Positions 10,198 to 21,189 of a stretch of 64,000 nucleotides of DNA are shown here, piece after piece. Origin of the DNA: Hygrophila difformis. Its lineage: Eukaryota > Streptophyta > Magnoliopsida > Lamiales > Acanthaceae. The notes under the pieces are model-generated. The model worked only from the letters and a program-made list of their open reading frames with translations. It had not been told where the DNA came from and ran no database searches. The DNA lies in assembly GCA_030278955.1 (NCBI GenBank), contig JAOANR010000003.1:51804902-51868901 (forward strand), given 5' to 3'. Position numbers and translations under genes: made by a program. How positions within the stretch are numbered: the stretch's first letter is position 1; every line of letters begins with the position of its first letter.

Positions 10198-12010
10198 TTA
10201 TGTCCCCATAACTGTGGTCGGGTCATCTTGGAAGAGGGTAGGGTAACGTTGTCTCATGTCGGCTTCCAATTCCCAGGTCGCCGTTTCTGTCTCGTGGTTA
10301 GACCACAGGACCTTGACCATCTTTACAGATTTATTTCTTGTCACCCTCTCCTTGTAGTCGAGTATTTGCACCGGGGTTTCTTCATAGGTCAAGTCATCAT
10401 CCAATTCGATTACGTCCGGTTGGAGTACATGGGACGTGTCGGGCACATACTTCTTCAATTGGGAGACGTGAAACATGTTATGGACACGTGCTAGTTGAGG
10501 CGGCAGTGCTAGCCGGTACGCTAGATTCCCTACTCTTTCGAGGATCTCATATGGGCCTATGTATCGTGGGCTCAGTTTCCCTCGCTTGCCGAAGCGCATT
10601 ACCCCCTTCATCGGTGAGACTTTCAGCATGACCTTGTCACCGACTTGGAATTCCAAGTCCTGCCGTCTCACGTCCGCATAACTCTTTTGCCGGTCCTGAG
10701 CGGCTCTCATCTTCCCCTGGATAACCTTAACTTGCTGAGCCATGTCCTCCACCAGTTGCGGTCCTACCGTCATTATTCGATCGTTCTCTTCCCAGCTCAA
10801 TGGGCTCCGGCATCTTCGTCCATACAGATAGTGTCTCCAAATCTTTAAGGCAAACACGACCGCGGCCAACTCCAGGTCGTGCGTCGGGTAATTTTCCTCA
10901 TGTGGTTTTAGTTGGCGAGATGCGTATGCTATAACCTTTTGATCTTGCATTAGCACGCATCCTAGTCCCTCCTTCGAGACGTCACTGTACACCTTGAAGT
11001 CACCACCCTCTGATGGTAATGTCAATACTGGCGCCGTGGTAAGTCTTTTCTTCAGTTCCTGAAATGCGGCTTCACACTCGCTGGTCCAGTCGTACTTCGT
11101 CCCTTTCTTCAACAGTCGAGTCAACGGGCGGGAAATTTTCGAGAAATCCTTTACAAATCTCCTATAGTATCCCGCCAATCCAAGAAAGCTCCTTATCTCC
11201 GTTGGATTCTTCGGCGGCACCCACTCGGTCACTGCCGAGATCTTTGCTGGGTCTACTGCCACTCCGTTGGCGGATACTATATGCCCGAGAAATGCCACTT
11301 CCCTTAACCAGAAGTCGCACTTGGACAGTTTACCATACAGTTGGTTCGCTCGTAAGATCCCTAGCACTCTGTGTAAGTGCTCGGAATGTTCCTCTTCACC
11401 TTTCGAGTAGATCAAGATGTCATCTATGAACACCACCACGCATTGATCTAACAATTCTCGAAATACGTTATTCATGAGATTCATGAACATAGCTGGGGCG
11501 TTTGTTAGCCCAAAAGATAGCACCGTGAACTCGTAGTGTCCATACCGAGTCCTGAACGCCGTCTTTGGGATGTCCTTTTCGGCGATCCTCAATTGATGAA
11601 ATCCCGAGCATAAGTCGATCTTTGAGAATACCGTAGCTCCCTTTAGCTGATCGAACAAATCTTCGATCCGGGGCAACGGGTACTTGTTTTTGACGGTAAC
11701 TTGATTGAGTCCTCTATAGTCGATGCACAGTCGTAACCCTCCGTCCTTCTTTTTGACGAACAAGACCGGTGCTCCCCATGGGGACGTGCTCGGTCTGATG
11801 TATCCCTTCTCTAGCAACTCCTCGAGTTGCTCCTTTAGTTCCTTCATTTCTAGTGGCGCCATGCGGTAAGGAGCCTTCGAAACAAGCTCCGTCCCCGGGA
11901 TGAGGTCTATTGTGAATTCAATGTCTCTCTTGGGTGGCATACCGGGAACGTCTTCAGGGAACACATCTGGGTATTCCCTCACCACTGGGATGTCGTCGAT
12001 CTTGACCCCC
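10198..12010 (-). pseudogene. pol: Gypsy RT fused to C-terminal integrase with chromodomain-like tail
   Basis: The 595-residue frame opens in the RT leader ([17 protein letters not shown]) and covers the complete RT, with active site [12 protein letters not shown] (about residues 185-196). RNase H begins ([15 protein letters not shown]) but breaks off at WRHYLYG. The next residues, [11 protein letters not shown], are the far end of integrase, followed by the GPY/F-type segment ([18 protein letters not shown]) and a chromodomain-like end ([14 protein letters not shown] ... [15 protein letters not shown]). Most of RNase H and the integrase zinc finger and D-D-E core are therefore gone, but the reading frame is kept. 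The join (near 10820) lies in LYG, which both domains normally contain. It is linked to the protease frame by a frameshift near 12000. Confidence 0.88.
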
Positions 12011-12478
12011 CTCAGCTTCCAGGTTGTGAATGTAGCATGCGTATAGCGCGTAACCCTTCCGCACTAAGCTGCATATCTTGAGGGCGTTGACTATTTTGTT
12101 AGACTTCTTAGGGGGTTGGGAGTAGAAGATAACCTTCCTTCCCCTATTCTTTGATAGCGTGATCTTTTGCTTTTGGCATTCAATCACGGCCTTATAACGG
12201 GTTAGCCAATCCATCCCTAGTATGACGTCGAAGTCTCTGACGTCGAATTCTACCAAGTTTGCGAAAAATTCTATGTTTTTTATTACCACAGGTATTCCGT
12301 TATAACGCTTAGAGTAGGCTATTCCTTCTCCCGAAGGCAGTTGGATTCCTAAGCTAATCATTTCGCACTTAGGTAGATCTAGTTCAGCTACAACCCTCGA
12401 AGATAATATGGAGCAACTGGCTCCGGAATCAAATAAAACTCTAAGCGGAGTACTTAGGACGTGAAAGGTACCTGCCAT
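11954..12478 (-). pseudogene. Gypsy aspartic protease
   Basis: A retropepsin-like domain (RVP_2 type) with active-site block LFDSGAS at about residues 15-21 and the second hallmark VILGMDWL near residue 87. It would cleave Gag-Pol inside the particle. It begins at the end of gag: its ATG at 12478-12476 overlaps the gag stop region. After about residue 155 the frame drifts into unrelated sequence, while the expected RT leader continues in another frame. This indicates a one-base shift close to a G run at about 12003-12010. Confidence 0.82.
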
Positions 12479-13740
12479 CAGTCACCCTGCGCGGGTATGT
12501 CAGCCTGGTTGATCACGTTCAACCTCCCCATCGGCCTCCCCTGATTGGCCGGCTGGTTCTGATTCGGATTTGCATTCTGTTGCTGGTTCGGAGGGCGCTG
12601 GTTCGGGTTCGGAGGGGGCCGATACCCTTGATTGTTGCCGTTCCTGACTCCTTGATTGAACGGCTCATTGGGTCCAATGACCAAATCTTCTCTCTTTGTG
12701 ATATTCTCGAGCCGAGTTCGACATTCCTCCCTCCTGTGACCCATGCGGCCGCACCGGAAACATTCGCCCACCTGAGGACACCTCCTCACCAGGTGCGGCC
12801 TGCCGCACCTCGGACAGGGTGGCACTCGCCCTCCTTGGTTGAAATTCCGACCATTGTTGTTCTGAACATTCCCGTTCGGCCCTCGCCGAAAGTTGTCTCC
12901 ACCAGCAGTATTGCCCGTCCTATTGTCCCGGTTTCTCTTGTCTAGTCCCTGTATCCCTCGGCTAGATTCTCCTGCAGTCTTTCTCTTTAGCTGCTGTACT
13001 CGTGCGGCCGCCACCGCACGGTCGTAGACAGCTTGTAAGTCTGGGTAGTTAACTCCGGTGATCACCTCCCGAATCAACAAATTCAACCCCATTTCGAATT
13101 TCTGCGCCTTCTCCCCGTCTGTGGGTACCATCCGAGGCGCAAATCTTACCAGTTCCTTAAATCGAGCATAGTATTCTTGAACGGTTTTCTCCCCTTGTTT
13201 CAGGGATGAAAACTCTTCGTACAGTGCTGCCTTAGTACTCATTAGGTAGAAGCGCTCCTGGAGTAACTCCATGAACTCGTTCCACGAGTACGGTTCGTCG
13301 TCTTCGCCAAGTTTCCCCTGAGTAGCTTGCCACCATTCGTGGGGCTCGCCACCCAGATAGTATGAGGCCACGTGAACCTTCTCCCCTTCCGGGCATCTCA
13401 CCGCATTCAGTAATTTGTCAAAAGTCCTCAACCATTCCTCAAGCTTAGATGGATCCTCCTCCCCTACGTAGTAGGGAGGTCGGTAGGGGTTTACCGAAGC
13501 CAGGTAATTGATCCTTGCTTCCGGCGGGGGTGCCGCGGCAGCTCCGCCCTGGTTAACGTAAGCATTGCCCAGTGCGATCAGTAGTTCCTCTATGTTCCTC
13601 AGTCGCCCTTCCGCAGGGTTGGGCATCGGGCCCGCTGGGTTTGGCGCCTCAACGTTAGGTGCTTGCTCATTGGGTTGTCCTGGTGTGTCGTGGGTGTTGG
13701 GGGTGGCAGGGAAGGTCCTTCCTCGTCCTCTAGGTGCCAT
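12478..13740 (-). CDS. gag: Gypsy (Tekay-like) Gag
   Basis: The start at 13740 (MAPRGRG) is preferred over an in-frame ATG eight codons upstream because the RGRGR start fits Gag of this lineage. A proline/asparagine-rich N-terminus leads into the retrotransposon Gag (capsid) domain at about residues 75-250 (PPYYVGEEDPSKLEEWLRTF ... VQEYYARFKELVRFAP). A basic, asparagine-rich linker follows, then two zinc-binding motifs: CPRCGRPHLVRRC and the CCHC knuckle CFRCGRMGHRREEC. The frame is uninterrupted, so this copy could still make Gag although pol is damaged. It lies directly upstream of the protease. Confidence 0.9.
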   Translation of the reverse strand: MAPRGRGRTFPATPNTHDTPGQPNEQAPNVEAPNPAGPMPNPAEGRLRNIEELLIALGNAYVNQGGAAAAPPPEARINYLASVNPYRPPYYVGEEDPSKLEEWLRTFDKLLNAVRCPEGEKVHVASYYLGGEPHEWWQATQGKLGEDDEPYSWNEFMELLQERFYLMSTKAALYEEFSSLKQGEKTVQEYYARFKELVRFAPRMVPTDGEKAQKFEMGLNLLIREVITGVNYPDLQAVYDRAVAAARVQQLKRKTAGESSRGIQGLDKRNRDNRTGNTAGGDNFRRGPNGNVQNNNGRNFNQGGRVPPCPRCGRPHLVRRCPQVGECFRCGRMGHRREECRTRLENITKREDLVIGPNEPFNQGVRNGNNQGYRPPPNPNQRPPNQQQNANPNQNQPANQGRPMGRLNVINQADIPAQGD

Positions 13741-14165
13741 CCTGTTATCACCATACGAGCACAAGTAGGTTTAGAGTTCTGGGGAGTTGATGGAGTGTTG
13801 GGAGAAAATGCTTTGCTAGATTGGACGATGCCTACTAATAGTTGGTTAAGATTTGCATCTATTCGCTCATTCATTTATGTTAAGGGTGTAAAGTTTGTAG
13901 CGTCGAGACCCTGAGTTTTAGAATTTAGGGTTTTAGGTACTTTGCCGATTTGTCGTGCGTATGTTGCTTGTTTGTTGTTGTCTCGTTCCATTGGTTTGTT
14001 GAGATTCAATGAAATAAAACGTGAAGACTGCGCATAGAATAGATGCTTGTGAACTTTATTGTTTAGTAGGGAACTTTATCCGGTACAAACGATAGGAATC
14101 AAAATGCTAAGGATAGTTCGGGGAAATAGAAAAGGAGAACAATAGGAATAATGTATCAAAAATCT

Positions 14166-14693
14166 CTAATCCTGAGGAGGATAGGTGGTCGGGTCCTCCA
14201 TGGGGTCATCCTCATCACTCGATTCCTCGATGGTGCCCGTGCCAAGGGGCCCATGGAACACTGGGATGGCGGGCCAACTGGGCCCAGCAGCAGGAGCATG
14301 ATCAATGATAGCAGCTGGAGTTTGGACGGCTGCAGGGACAGTGACAGGATCAATAACGGGGCTAGCTACAGGAGGAGTTCCCGGGTTGAAAGGGGCAGGT
14401 GGAAGCAGATCATCCTTCAGGTGATGCAGTTGATGTCCCAAGACCCCTGCTTGGGTCTCTACGTCGTCAATCTGGGTCCGAAGCTCAGTCTCGCGGGTCT
14501 GGAGTTCGTTGATTTGGATTTGGAGTTGGGTTACATATTGATATCCTGCTTGGCCCAGATTATTTAGGTGGCCCAAGTTAGCTTCCATTTGTTCTACCCT
14601 TAGTCTGAAGTTGTTCACGTTTTGAGGAGATTCGAGGTATGCTTCAATCAACCTCATTAGTAGGTTGATCATGTTCACGTTTGGGGCGGTCAT
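14166..14693 (-). CDS. Extra ORF ahead of gag, coiled-coil protein of unknown function
   Basis: A complete 175-residue frame lies in the 5' leader between the primer-binding site and gag, in the same orientation. Residues about 25-95 look like a coiled coil (RVEQMEANLGHLNNLG ... LQIQINELQTRETELRTQ). They are followed by a proline/alanine-rich segment and an acidic end (ESSDEDDPMED). I do not recognise a family. Either it is an additional element-encoded protein, or it could be a captured fragment. It starts 392 bases downstream of the 5' LTR and its reading frame has no stops. A home in particle assembly or regulation is only a guess. Confidence 0.6.
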   Translation of the reverse strand: MTAPNVNMINLLMRLIEAYLESPQNVNNFRLRVEQMEANLGHLNNLGQAGYQYVTQLQIQINELQTRETELRTQIDDVETQAGVLGHQLHHLKDDLLPPAPFNPGTPPVASPVIDPVTVPAAVQTPAAIIDHAPAAGPSWPAIPVFHGPLGTGTIEESSDEDDPMEDPTTYPPQD

Positions 14694-15070
14694 CTATTGT
14701 TAACAAGGTAGGTTAAGGTTAGAATATGTTTTAGGCAAGATTAGTTATGCACGAATTTAAATCTATATGCAACATGCAAGTGCAAGTCCCCCTTTTCCCC
14801 ATTTAAAAATGCAATCTATCCATTTATTTAAAATAAATCTACTTCATGGGTAAGGATAAAAGTTGGGCCTCTATAGTGGGCCAAAAATTTAATATTTCTT
14901 TTCTTGGCTAAAACGTCGGGCTATGAATAAATTTTTGGACTAAATAAAATTAGTGGTCTTTAAAAGTAATATACTAAAAAAAATATTACTAGGGTTTAAA
15001 ATATTAGTATGAAAATAATTATAATAATAATATTACTAATAATAATAATAACTTCAAAATAAAATTCCGG

Positions 15071-15082
15071 GCTCTGATACCA
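15071..15082 (-). promoter_or_regulatory. Primer-binding site, initiator Met-tRNA type
   Basis: Minus-strand TGGTATCAGAGC, three bases from the LTR end, is complementary to the 3' end of plant initiator Met-tRNA. This is the usual primer of plant Ty3/Gypsy chromoviruses and fixes the element's direction. Confidence 0.92.
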
Positions 15083-15085
15083 ACT

Positions 15086-17802
15086 TGTAACACCCCGGAT
15101 TTGGTAACCCAGGCCGAGGTGTCACCGCCGCATCTCCCTAGCAAGACACGGATTCCCGAGCTCGCTAAGGAGGTGCAAGGCTTATGGGTAAACAAAGTTT
15201 TAAAAACATTCAACAATGAATCCGGAATTTATTAATATTTCAATCAAAGTACGATAGTAAAAATCATCATGCATGGATAAGGTAAATGCAGCGGAAAAGT
15301 AATCACGGCCAACACGGCCAAAACCTCGGGTTAAAGAGACCCGGTAAAAACAGTAATACGGTGCAGAAAGCGAAAATGTTCATAAATAATTCCCCTCAAG
15401 TGTATGCGTATGCGTCACTCGACATACTCTGTAAAAGAAAAATGACAACGGTTGTCAGTATAAAAATATACTGAGTAAGTTAATTCCTAACTAACAAATA
15501 AAAGGGGTTACATGTGTTTAAACTAAAGATTTCGCTTCCCATACATAAATTTAAAACACATAATTCATTTGCAGCGGAAAACATGATTGAAGGGCATAAT
15601 TTTAAAAGCGTAATTAAAAGCATAACTTAAGATGCATAATTTTAAATACATAATTTAAAAACATGATAAGTACGATTTAAGCATAATGGAACACTCACGC
15701 AAATCTTTTACATTTTATCCCGTAGACTAAGAAGAGGACACCATACCGGGAGATCACTAACGAGGCAATCTCAACATAGGACCACTAACGAGGCAGTCCA
15801 AACAATGGGAGACCACTAACGAGGCAGTCTCAAAAAGATAGTAGGACCACTAACGAGGCGATCCAAAAATACAGCGCGCGAGATCACTAACGAGGCAATC
15901 TCAGATAGTAAGGAGACCACTAACGAGGCAGTCTCAAAGATAATGATAGCATGAAGATCGGCTCAGCCTAGTGAACGGGATTTTTCGAAAGCTCATATTT
16001 CAATGTTATCAAATGATCGATATCGCGTTTTCATAGTTCGAGTTTTCTCAAGTTCGAAAAATCCTATTCGAGGCAGTTTACGCCTTTCTTAATTAAAAAT
16101 TCGTCTTTACACCAAAAATTCTGAAATTTTTACAGTAGTTCAAAACACACACACACGAACAACTTTCATGTTTTAAGTTTTTGGAAATAAGGTTCCGAAG
16201 TGAGTCGAAATTCGAGTTCATTGCAAAGAATGATTTCTGTCTTAAAAACTGGTTCCGTCACAGGTTCGTGCAACGCCGATTAAAAATTCATTTCAAAACC
16301 AATTGATGCGAAATTTTTACAGTAACTACAAAACACGTTAAGGAACAACTTTCATGTTTTAAGAATTTGGAAATAATGAATTATTGGTACTCAAAAATCG
16401 ACCACAACTCACTGCATACTCGCGGGCTCCGAATAGGTTTAAAAACAGTTCTGAAAATTCGACCGTTTGACATATCAAATGAACACCAAAATCCGTGAAA
16501 TTTTATATGTATATTCTAGACACAATTATCTACAACTTTTGTTTAGGTATGCAAAGTTGAATCATTCGAAAAATGGGTGAAAAACATGCATCAAGTCGAG
16601 TAAGGGAAACTGTCACAGTTTAAAAATGTTCGGGTTGTCACAGAAAGTTTACGGCGTGATTTGGGATAGCAAATCTTAATGTCAACGGCTGAAATTTGGA
16701 CACAAGATATATAAAGGTGTTAGGAACAACTTTTATGTTGAAAAGTTTTCGGTTTGAATTTTCGAAGGTCGAGTTTTAGGCGAGTCTTTGAAATTGGACG
16801 AAAATAGGGTTTTTGAAAACCGATTTTTGTTACAAGCCTATATCTCGAGTTTTAAACAACAAACAACCACGAAAATTTGTGAGTAAGGTTTTAACTTACC
16901 GATTTGAAGATTAGGGTTACTGGGATGGGTATCCGGATGCTCTAGGGTCGCGACGAACGGCCAATCCTTCCGATCGCTTTTCGTTCGTTTTCCGGCGTGA
17001 AATCGTAGTAAAGGAAACGGGTTAGCTTTTGAGTTTCTAAGTGTTATGGACGAATTAAAATGTTAAACCATGGCTTACCAAGAGTCTAGAGGGCAGGGCT
17101 TGGTTCCTCTCGCCTCGTCGTCGCCGGAATGTTCGTCGGTAAGTGGATTCGGAGAGCTTTTGGCTTGGAGAGGAAGAATAAAGGGTGGCTAGGGTTTGTT
17201 TTCTGGAAAATATGGGGAAGGGGCGGCCACACAGTCCCCATAACCTTCCCCCACTGCCTTGATCCGTTTCCCCTTGATAGGGGACGGATTTTTGGCAAGA
17301 AAATCACCATGGAAGGAAAGTTTACACCTCCTGCACCTCTGGCGCGCTGGTGACGCGCACCTTTTGCTATGGCCGCGCGGAGCACGCGTGGACTGCCCTG
17401 GAGTCGCGACACCTCCGTCCGCGCGGTGGCCGTGCGGCAGCGCGCGAAGGGCGCGGGCCGGCCGGACCGGCCGGTTCGGCGGTCCGCGTGTTCTGTCGGG
17501 TCTTTCCTTGCTTTCCCCTATCGGTTTTCTACGTGTTAGCTCGATTCCTTGGGTCGTCTCCGGTTCGGAATCTTTACCTTAAACTTGTTACGAGTTCGGC
17601 TTATCGCTCGTAACATTTCCGTATCCTAATTAGCCTAGTCTAAATTGGTTCCAACTCCTCCTATCGTCCTTGTGATCTATTTCGTGATTTATTTCGCGAC
17701 TGAACTTAGAAATTAGTTCCAAGCTGCCTACGTACCCTGTGAAGGGATCAAGTCATGACGTAGTTCAAAAGAATTTGAATTTGTTTTCCCTCGGGTGTTA
17801 CA
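15086..17802 (-). repeat. 5' LTR of the Tekay-like element (2717 bp)
   Basis: Same ends and content as the LTR at 7459-10174, including the hairpin array and GC-rich island (about 17370-17500). On the element strand this LTR carries the promoter. I could not fix a TATA box with confidence. Confidence 0.9.
15750..15935. repeat. Six-unit hairpin array in the 5' LTR
   Basis: Same six units as at 8122-8307. Here unit 3 keeps the full GAGAC/GTCTC pair and unit 6 has the standard loop, so the left copy carries the later mutations. Confidence 0.85.
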
Positions 17803-18515
17803 ACGGTGCTTGCATGGAATATACGTGGCGCCATGCATAAAACCACCCAACGCCACGCTGTGGATCTTCTTCGGCTTTATAAGCCATCGGTTCTTATTTT
17901 GATGGAACCTCGGGGACTATTTGCTCGTCTTCGGGTATTTTTTTATCGCCTCAATTACAATGTTATACACATTGAGGAGTGTGTTGGTCGCGCTGGGGGC
18001 ATTTGGATTCTATATCGTGTCGGCTCACCATATTCATTCTCAGTCCGTGATGTCAGGCCGAGATTGGTTACGCTAATGGTTTCATGTGGTGCTGCCTCCT
18101 GGAATATGTCCTGCATTTATGGGGATCCCTGTGTGAGAGGGCGCCTGGTTAACTGGAACCACATGCGCCAGGTTAGTGCGGTGGTTCAGGGACCTTGGCT
18201 CTCGATTGGCGATTGGAATGATATAGCTTATGTATCGGAGTCAGTGGGCATGCGAGAGAACCCCAGGCAATGTGAGATCTTTCGAGACATGCTTAATGAT
18301 TGTGGACTCTACCCGCTTCATACGATCGGTGATTCCTTCACATGGCAAAGGAACACGACGGGAGGGCCTATAGCTCGTAAAAGGTTGGATCGGGCAGTCG
18401 CTAACTTGCATTGGGGGACGGTATTCCCTCAAGGTTATGTGGAAGTGCTGACACGGCGAGCATCCGATCACAACGCTCTATTCCTTCGATGTTCTCAGCC
18501 GGTGGTCATGGTTGG
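17803..18515 (+). pseudogene. LINE-1 ORF2, endonuclease domain
   Basis: This is an apurinic/apyrimidinic-type endonuclease of L1-clade LINEs: LAWNIRG at the start, SIGDWND in the middle and RRASDHNALF near the end, the three signature blocks around the metal-binding and catalytic residues. It would nick target DNA for target-primed reverse transcription. If the Tekay-like insertion is ignored, the first codons lie at 7433-7458, with an ATG overlapping the ORF1 stop. The domain is open to 18515, where the Athila LTR begins; the reading into the LTR (GDNGQN) is not LINE sequence. The link to RT is missing. Confidence 0.88.
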
Positions 18516-18969
18516 TGATAATGGCCAAAATTGACCATATTTTCAATCTATTTCCGTGTCTAAACATGGGCATTTGATCGCATTCCGGTCTTATTTAAAT
18601 AAGAAAGCAGTTGAATTTGACAGATATGTGCAAGTTATATAAATAATAAGCTGGTATTGAAAAATACAAAAATATTGCTATTTTATTAAATTTGTGTTAA
18701 AAAAACAAAAACATGATAAAAATATTAAAAATCCCACATTTGATAATTATGGTTTGTAGTGTCTGTTCGGTGGAACATGGGTCCATTAAACGGAACACAA
18801 GCAAAATAATCAAATGGAGTAAATATCCTTATTTGTATTATTTTATATTTTGATGTATATATTTATATTTTTACTTTTATTTTTATTTTTATTTTTATAT
18901 CTATTTTTATTTCCTTCTTAATTTAAAAATTAATTGGTCCACTAATCACTAATAAATTTTAACTAAATG

Positions 18970-19935
18970 CAGGTGATCTGGCCCAAGAAAATTAATAGTC
19001 CAGCTCCCATTCAAATTGATCCAATTCCTCAAGCCCATTACACACATCTCCACTCAGGCCCATACCACTCCAAGCCCAATCCATTCACCCCATCCCAAAC
19101 CCTAACCCTAACCCTAACCCTGCCTTCCGGCGCCGCCACCACCGCCGGGGACCTTTTCCGGCCATCCCTCCGGCGACGCCTTACAGCCACCTCCATCCCA
19201 TTTCAACCTCCACCACCAACACCGCCCCATCTCAGCTCTCCCGTCGCCACCGCACCTCCACCACTGTCCGTCGCCCCCGCAACCACCATCTCCGGCCGGC
19301 CATCCGAACACCCACAGCCCCACCACCAGCTTCTGCCGCCACCACCTCAAACCAGCGCTGCCACCACCATTCCCGTCTCCAACCATCCGCCTTTCCAAAT
19401 CCGGCCACCACCCCCTCCGATGGCTCACCTCCGTCCATGCACCCAGCGCCGACAACCCCCCAACTCCACCACCATCGTCCTCCGGCGAAATCCGCCACCA
19501 TCTCGTCCATCATCAACACAAGCAGGCGGAATCCTCAACTCCAACAGCCCGCCGCCGGCCACCACCTTCAAGCCACGGCCGTCGCCATCCCAGATCTGTC
19601 CGCGCCACCAGCCTCCATCTCCGGCATCCATTCCGGCATCGTCATCACCACCACACCCATCCACTTCCTGCAATTCCGATTCCGGCGAGCTCCAGCCCGC
19701 TGCCCTCATCGTCGTCGCACTCCGGCAGCACCACCATCGACTCCGGGGGCCTCATCTCGCCGACCACCACCTCCTCCTCCTTTTTATTCCATCCAGCCCT
19801 CAACAGCCCAACAAGAAAAATGGGGGAAGGAAGAAAGAACAAAGAAGAACTTGTCGAGAGAGAGAGAAAAGAAAATAAGAGAGGAAAGAGAAGAGGGAGG
19901 AAAGAGGAAAGAGAGATAAAATTTATCCGAACCTC
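18970..19935. repeat. C-rich, proline-codon-like segment inside the LTR of element 1
   Basis: About 1 kb of CCACC/CCGCC-rich DNA is present in both LTRs of element 1 (second copy 27341-28295) and absent from the LTRs of elements 2 and 3. It opens with a telo-box-like AAACCCTAA followed by three more CCCTAA-type units (19098-19122). It can be read as a proline-rich ORF of 303 residues, but the frame is broken by TAA in the second copy and the composition is low-complexity. I therefore treat it as non-coding, possibly captured, sequence. It ends in a GA-rich stretch (about 19820-19925). Confidence 0.6.
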
Positions 19936-19939
19936 GGGA

Positions 19940-20325
19940 CCCCAGTCGCTAGACTGTGCCTCGCGACTGGAAAAAAATGGCTAGCGACTGTGAGAGAGGT
20001 CTCGCGACACATGGCTAGGGACAGACCAAAAATGAGTCTCGCAACAGATGTCTCGCGCCACAGAGCTCTCACGCCACAGAGTTTCTGGACATGGGACAAG
20101 TCACGTGAGGTGCCCCATCCCACTCAAATTTTGAATTCCCCATGTGCTTAATGAATGAGCGAGTCCTGGACCTCAGCTCCCCCAGTGCAATAATTTTCGT
20201 CTTTTCTTCCGGACCTCCAGCTCCCGGCCCTTTGCATCGCAGAACTCAAAACTAAAAATGCAATTATGTGTTGTGTCGCTAGCCAGATTTGTTTCACGAC
20301 ACAATATTTTGCTTAGCGACACATG
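19940..20325. repeat. Palindromic-word array upstream of the TATA box (TCGCGA type)
   Basis: Repeated inverted arms built on GTCGC and GCGAC: CCCAGTCGCTAG with CTCGCGACTGG, and further on TGTGTCGCTAG with TTAGCGACACA. The equivalent position in elements 2 and 3 carries TACGACGCTA and TAGCGTCGTA instead. Confidence 0.75.
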
Positions 20326-20360
20326 GGCCTTAAATAGGCCTAGGGCTTAATTCCACTCAT

Positions 20361-20370
20361 CTATAAATAT
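20361..20370 (+). promoter_or_regulatory. TATA box of the Athila element 1 5' LTR
   Basis: CTATAAATAT is followed by a C-rich stretch, the likely transcription start zone. In the 3' LTR copy (about 28728) the box reads CTTAAATAT, so that copy is weakened. Confidence 0.7.
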
Positions 20371-21189
20371 ATCCTCCCACCCCTTGAACAGTAGCTACAT
20401 ACCCATTTTTTTTAGTTTTCTTACTGTGTTGTTCTTGGAGGCATCCAAGGTGCTCTCCAAAATTTATTAATCTAGTGTAGATGGCGTAATGCCCATGTAA
20501 TTTTTATTTTCAGTTTTAGTTCCTTAGCTTAGGCAATAAATGGGTTTATAGTATTGTAGCCATTATTTTATATTATTTCCAGCTTATTAGTGTAATTTTA
20601 GGTTTAAATCACCTAATCAATGGGTGTGTTTGAATCTTATTTTGGTTTTGTTGAAATCAAAGATATTGTTCCACAAAAATTTGTTATGGATCACTTCCAT
20701 AATATTTATTGCTTTATTTTTGCATTTTTGGTCACTTGACCATTTTTATTATTTTTAGTTAGGTTTAATGCTTTATTTAGATTTAATAAATGTATAAACT
20801 ATAAACACTTTACATTAATCCCTTGATAGATTTAGTGTAAGTTTTATTTTAATTTAGTTTGTTAGCTTAGTAGACTTTTATTCTTGTTGCTAGTACTAGT
20901 CTTTGTTTTCTTTATTTTATTTTATTTATCCTGTTCTTTTTTTTTTTCCTTTAGTTTTTAGGTAGTGTTTCTTTTTTAGTTTTATTTTTATTTTTGATAC
21001 ATTAGATCTAGAGAGGGATGATATTTGAGTGTTTGTGCATATATAAAAATTTCATTTCCTATATTGTATTGCATCACGTTGTAACCCCACGGGTTGCAAC
21101 GTAATATTCCCGTTGTGATCCCACGGATCACACCGTATTTTTATGCAATGCAATATAAGGCGTTATGCTGCCAAAATTTTAAAAAAAAA

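Larger units (their letters stand above)
7459..17802 (-). mobile_element. Ty3/Gypsy chromovirus, Tekay/Del-like, with internal deletion
   Basis: Two nearly identical 2.7-kb LTRs (7459-10174 and 15086-17802), both TGTAACACCC...GGGTGTTACA, enclose a minus-strand interior. The order is primer-binding site, an extra coiled-coil ORF, gag, protease, RT, a fused RNase H/integrase remnant with chromodomain-like tail, and polypurine tract. The 5-bp flanks ACGAT (7454-7458) and ACGGT (17803-17807) are a target duplication with one mismatch. The insertion sits eight codons into LINE-1 ORF2. The high LTR similarity points to a recent insertion, but an in-frame deletion has removed most of RNase H and integrase and there is a frameshift before RT, so it is non-autonomous. 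Confidence 0.92.

Noticed and set aside
10198..12478. An endogenous pararetrovirus, because of the protease and RT.
   Set aside because: LTRs, a Met-tRNA primer site, a chromodomain-like tail and an integrase remnant identify a Ty3/Gypsy element. No movement protein or pararetroviral coat motif is present.
19098..19122. An interstitial telomere block (CCCTAA repeats).
   Set aside because: Only about four units, of the six-base type and not the usual plant seven-base type, and inside an LTR. It is better seen as a telo-box-like promoter motif.
18967..19919. A 303-residue proline-rich protein in the LTR of Athila element 1.
   Set aside because: The frame is broken by TAA in the second copy (near 27380). 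The composition is low-complexity and alternative frames are equally open.
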